DNA of 5,818 nucleotides from JBGPRB01 sp964422155. Its GTDB lineage: Bacteria; Chloroflexota; Dehalococcoidia; Dehalococcoidales; RBG-16-60-22. The notes under the pieces were generated by a model. It made no database searches and was not told where the DNA came from. It worked only from the letters and a program-made list of their open reading frames with translations. A program made the position numbers and the translations under genes. Positions 5,668 through 5,818 of the stretch are shown piece after piece (positions within the stretch are counted from its first letter, which is position 1; every line of letters begins with the position of its first letter). Location of the stretch: NCBI GenBank assembly GCA_964422155.1, contig CAYQZZ010000095.1, positions 1 to 5,818 of the forward strand, written 5' to 3'.

Positions 5668-5722
5668 TTTACGGAAGACTCTAAGTCACGGTGCTATTGT
5701 TTACGGGGGGAGGTCAAAATAA
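5633..5722. repeat. Duplicated intergenic element, copy B
   Basis: This is the second copy of the element at 4811-4928. The core at 5633-5660 is 26/28 identical to copy A. The two differences (5649 and 5659) are the outer bases of the GAGTTCGACTC hairpin and change together from T-A to G-C. The second block, 5690-5722, keeps GGT, ATT, GGGGGG and AGGTCAA. Unlike copy A it does not precede a plus-strand gene; it ends about 22 bases before the stop codon of the convergent SDR gene. The pair flanks the SnoaL-like gene as direct repeats about 820 bases apart. Confidence 0.65.
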
Positions 5723-5741
5723 CCTTTTTTAAGGACTTATT
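5718..5741 (-). terminator. Weak AT-rich hairpin, possible terminator of the SDR gene
   Basis: On the minus strand, AATAA and CCTT pair with AAGG and TTATT around an AAAA loop, with a two-base GT bulge. The structure begins 3 bases after the SDR stop and is followed by a short T-rich stretch. The position suits a terminator, but the stem is weak and the T-tract short, so this is tentative. It sits in the last bases of element copy B. Confidence 0.3.
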
Positions 5742-5744
5742 CTG

Positions 5745-5818
5745 TTACATCACTGAACCCCCAGAAACGTGAAAGACCTGCCCGGTGACATAACCGGTAA
5801 CGTCCGATGCCAGGAAGA
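5745..5818 (-). CDS. C-terminal end of a short-chain dehydrogenase/reductase (SDR), partial
   Basis: Only the last 23 codons and the stop (TAA, 5747-5745) are in the window. They read FLASDVTGYVTGQVFHVSGG followed by SVM. This is the standard C-terminal signature of classical SDR enzymes of the FabG/BaiA type (FLaSd.a.yvTGqvi.vdGG), which form the end of the Rossmann-fold core and the subunit interface. SDRs are NAD(P)-dependent oxidoreductases acting on hydroxyl or keto groups. The coenzyme motif and the YxxxK active site lie outside the window, so substrate and cofactor are unknown. It converges with the SnoaL-like gene, about 340 bases apart. Confidence 0.85.
   Translation of the reverse strand, partial: FLASDVTGYVTGQVFHVSGGSVM

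Larger units (their letters stand above)
5408..5744. other. Convergent intergenic region, about 340 bases
   Basis: No gene is supportable between the SnoaL-like stop and the SDR stop. The first 180 bases are AT-rich without visible structure, and no GC-rich terminator follows the SnoaL-like gene. The right half holds a 14-bp inverted repeat (5587-5667), copy B of the duplicated element (5633-5722) and an AT-rich hairpin (5718-5741). Confidence 0.7.

Noticed and set aside
5640..5670. tRNA T-arm-like sequence (GAGTTCGACTC)
   Set aside because: It resembles a T-loop, but there is no acceptor, D or anticodon arm around it, and the same core recurs in copy A without tRNA structure.

Overview
This 5.8 kb bacterial window has moderate GC content. 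It holds three co-directional minus-strand genes that look like one operon (about 1-4344), then a roughly 600-base intergenic stretch with a decayed transposase end. After that come one small plus-strand enzyme gene (4967-5407) and the 3' end of a minus-strand dehydrogenase gene at the right edge. The style of the anti-sigma N-terminus (a 'ALDECL...GES...CLAQH...LEPLL' segment), the CHASE2 cyclase and the SnoaL/SDR pair resemble genes I associate with Chloroflexota (Dehalococcoidia-like), often from environmental genomes. This lineage guess is an inference from style, not a proof.

Left block, read right to left. A CHASE2-domain, membrane-bound class III nucleotide cyclase (4344-2473) is followed after 27 bases by an ECF-type sigma factor (2445-1840). 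The sigma stop overlaps the start of a single-pass FecR-domain protein in an ATGA overlap (1843 to beyond base 1). The sigma/FecR pair is a classic sigma and membrane anti-sigma arrangement. The cyclase in the same transcript suggests that one extracytoplasmic sensing unit may have two outputs, cAMP and sigma release. The FecR protein is unusual in its C-terminal tail: a Q/G/N/S/D heptapeptide repeat, then at least six near-identical 11-residue Ala/Lys/Glu repeats encoded by 33-bp tandem DNA repeats. The tail runs off the window.

Middle block (4345-4966). This holds a plausible sigma-A promoter for the operon, a 44-codon C-terminal remnant of an IS110-like transposase on the minus strand, and the first copy of a short duplicated intergenic element.

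Right block. A SnoaL/NTF2-like protein (146 aa, good RBS) carries Tyr, Asp and His at a spacing close to that of the bile-acid dehydratase BaiE. It faces the C-terminus of a short-chain dehydrogenase. Between them (5408-5744) lie the second copy of the duplicated element, a perfect 14-bp inverted repeat and a weak AT-rich hairpin. In the two element copies the only two differences in the conserved 28-nt core fall at the two paired ends of a small hairpin, which is a compensatory change.
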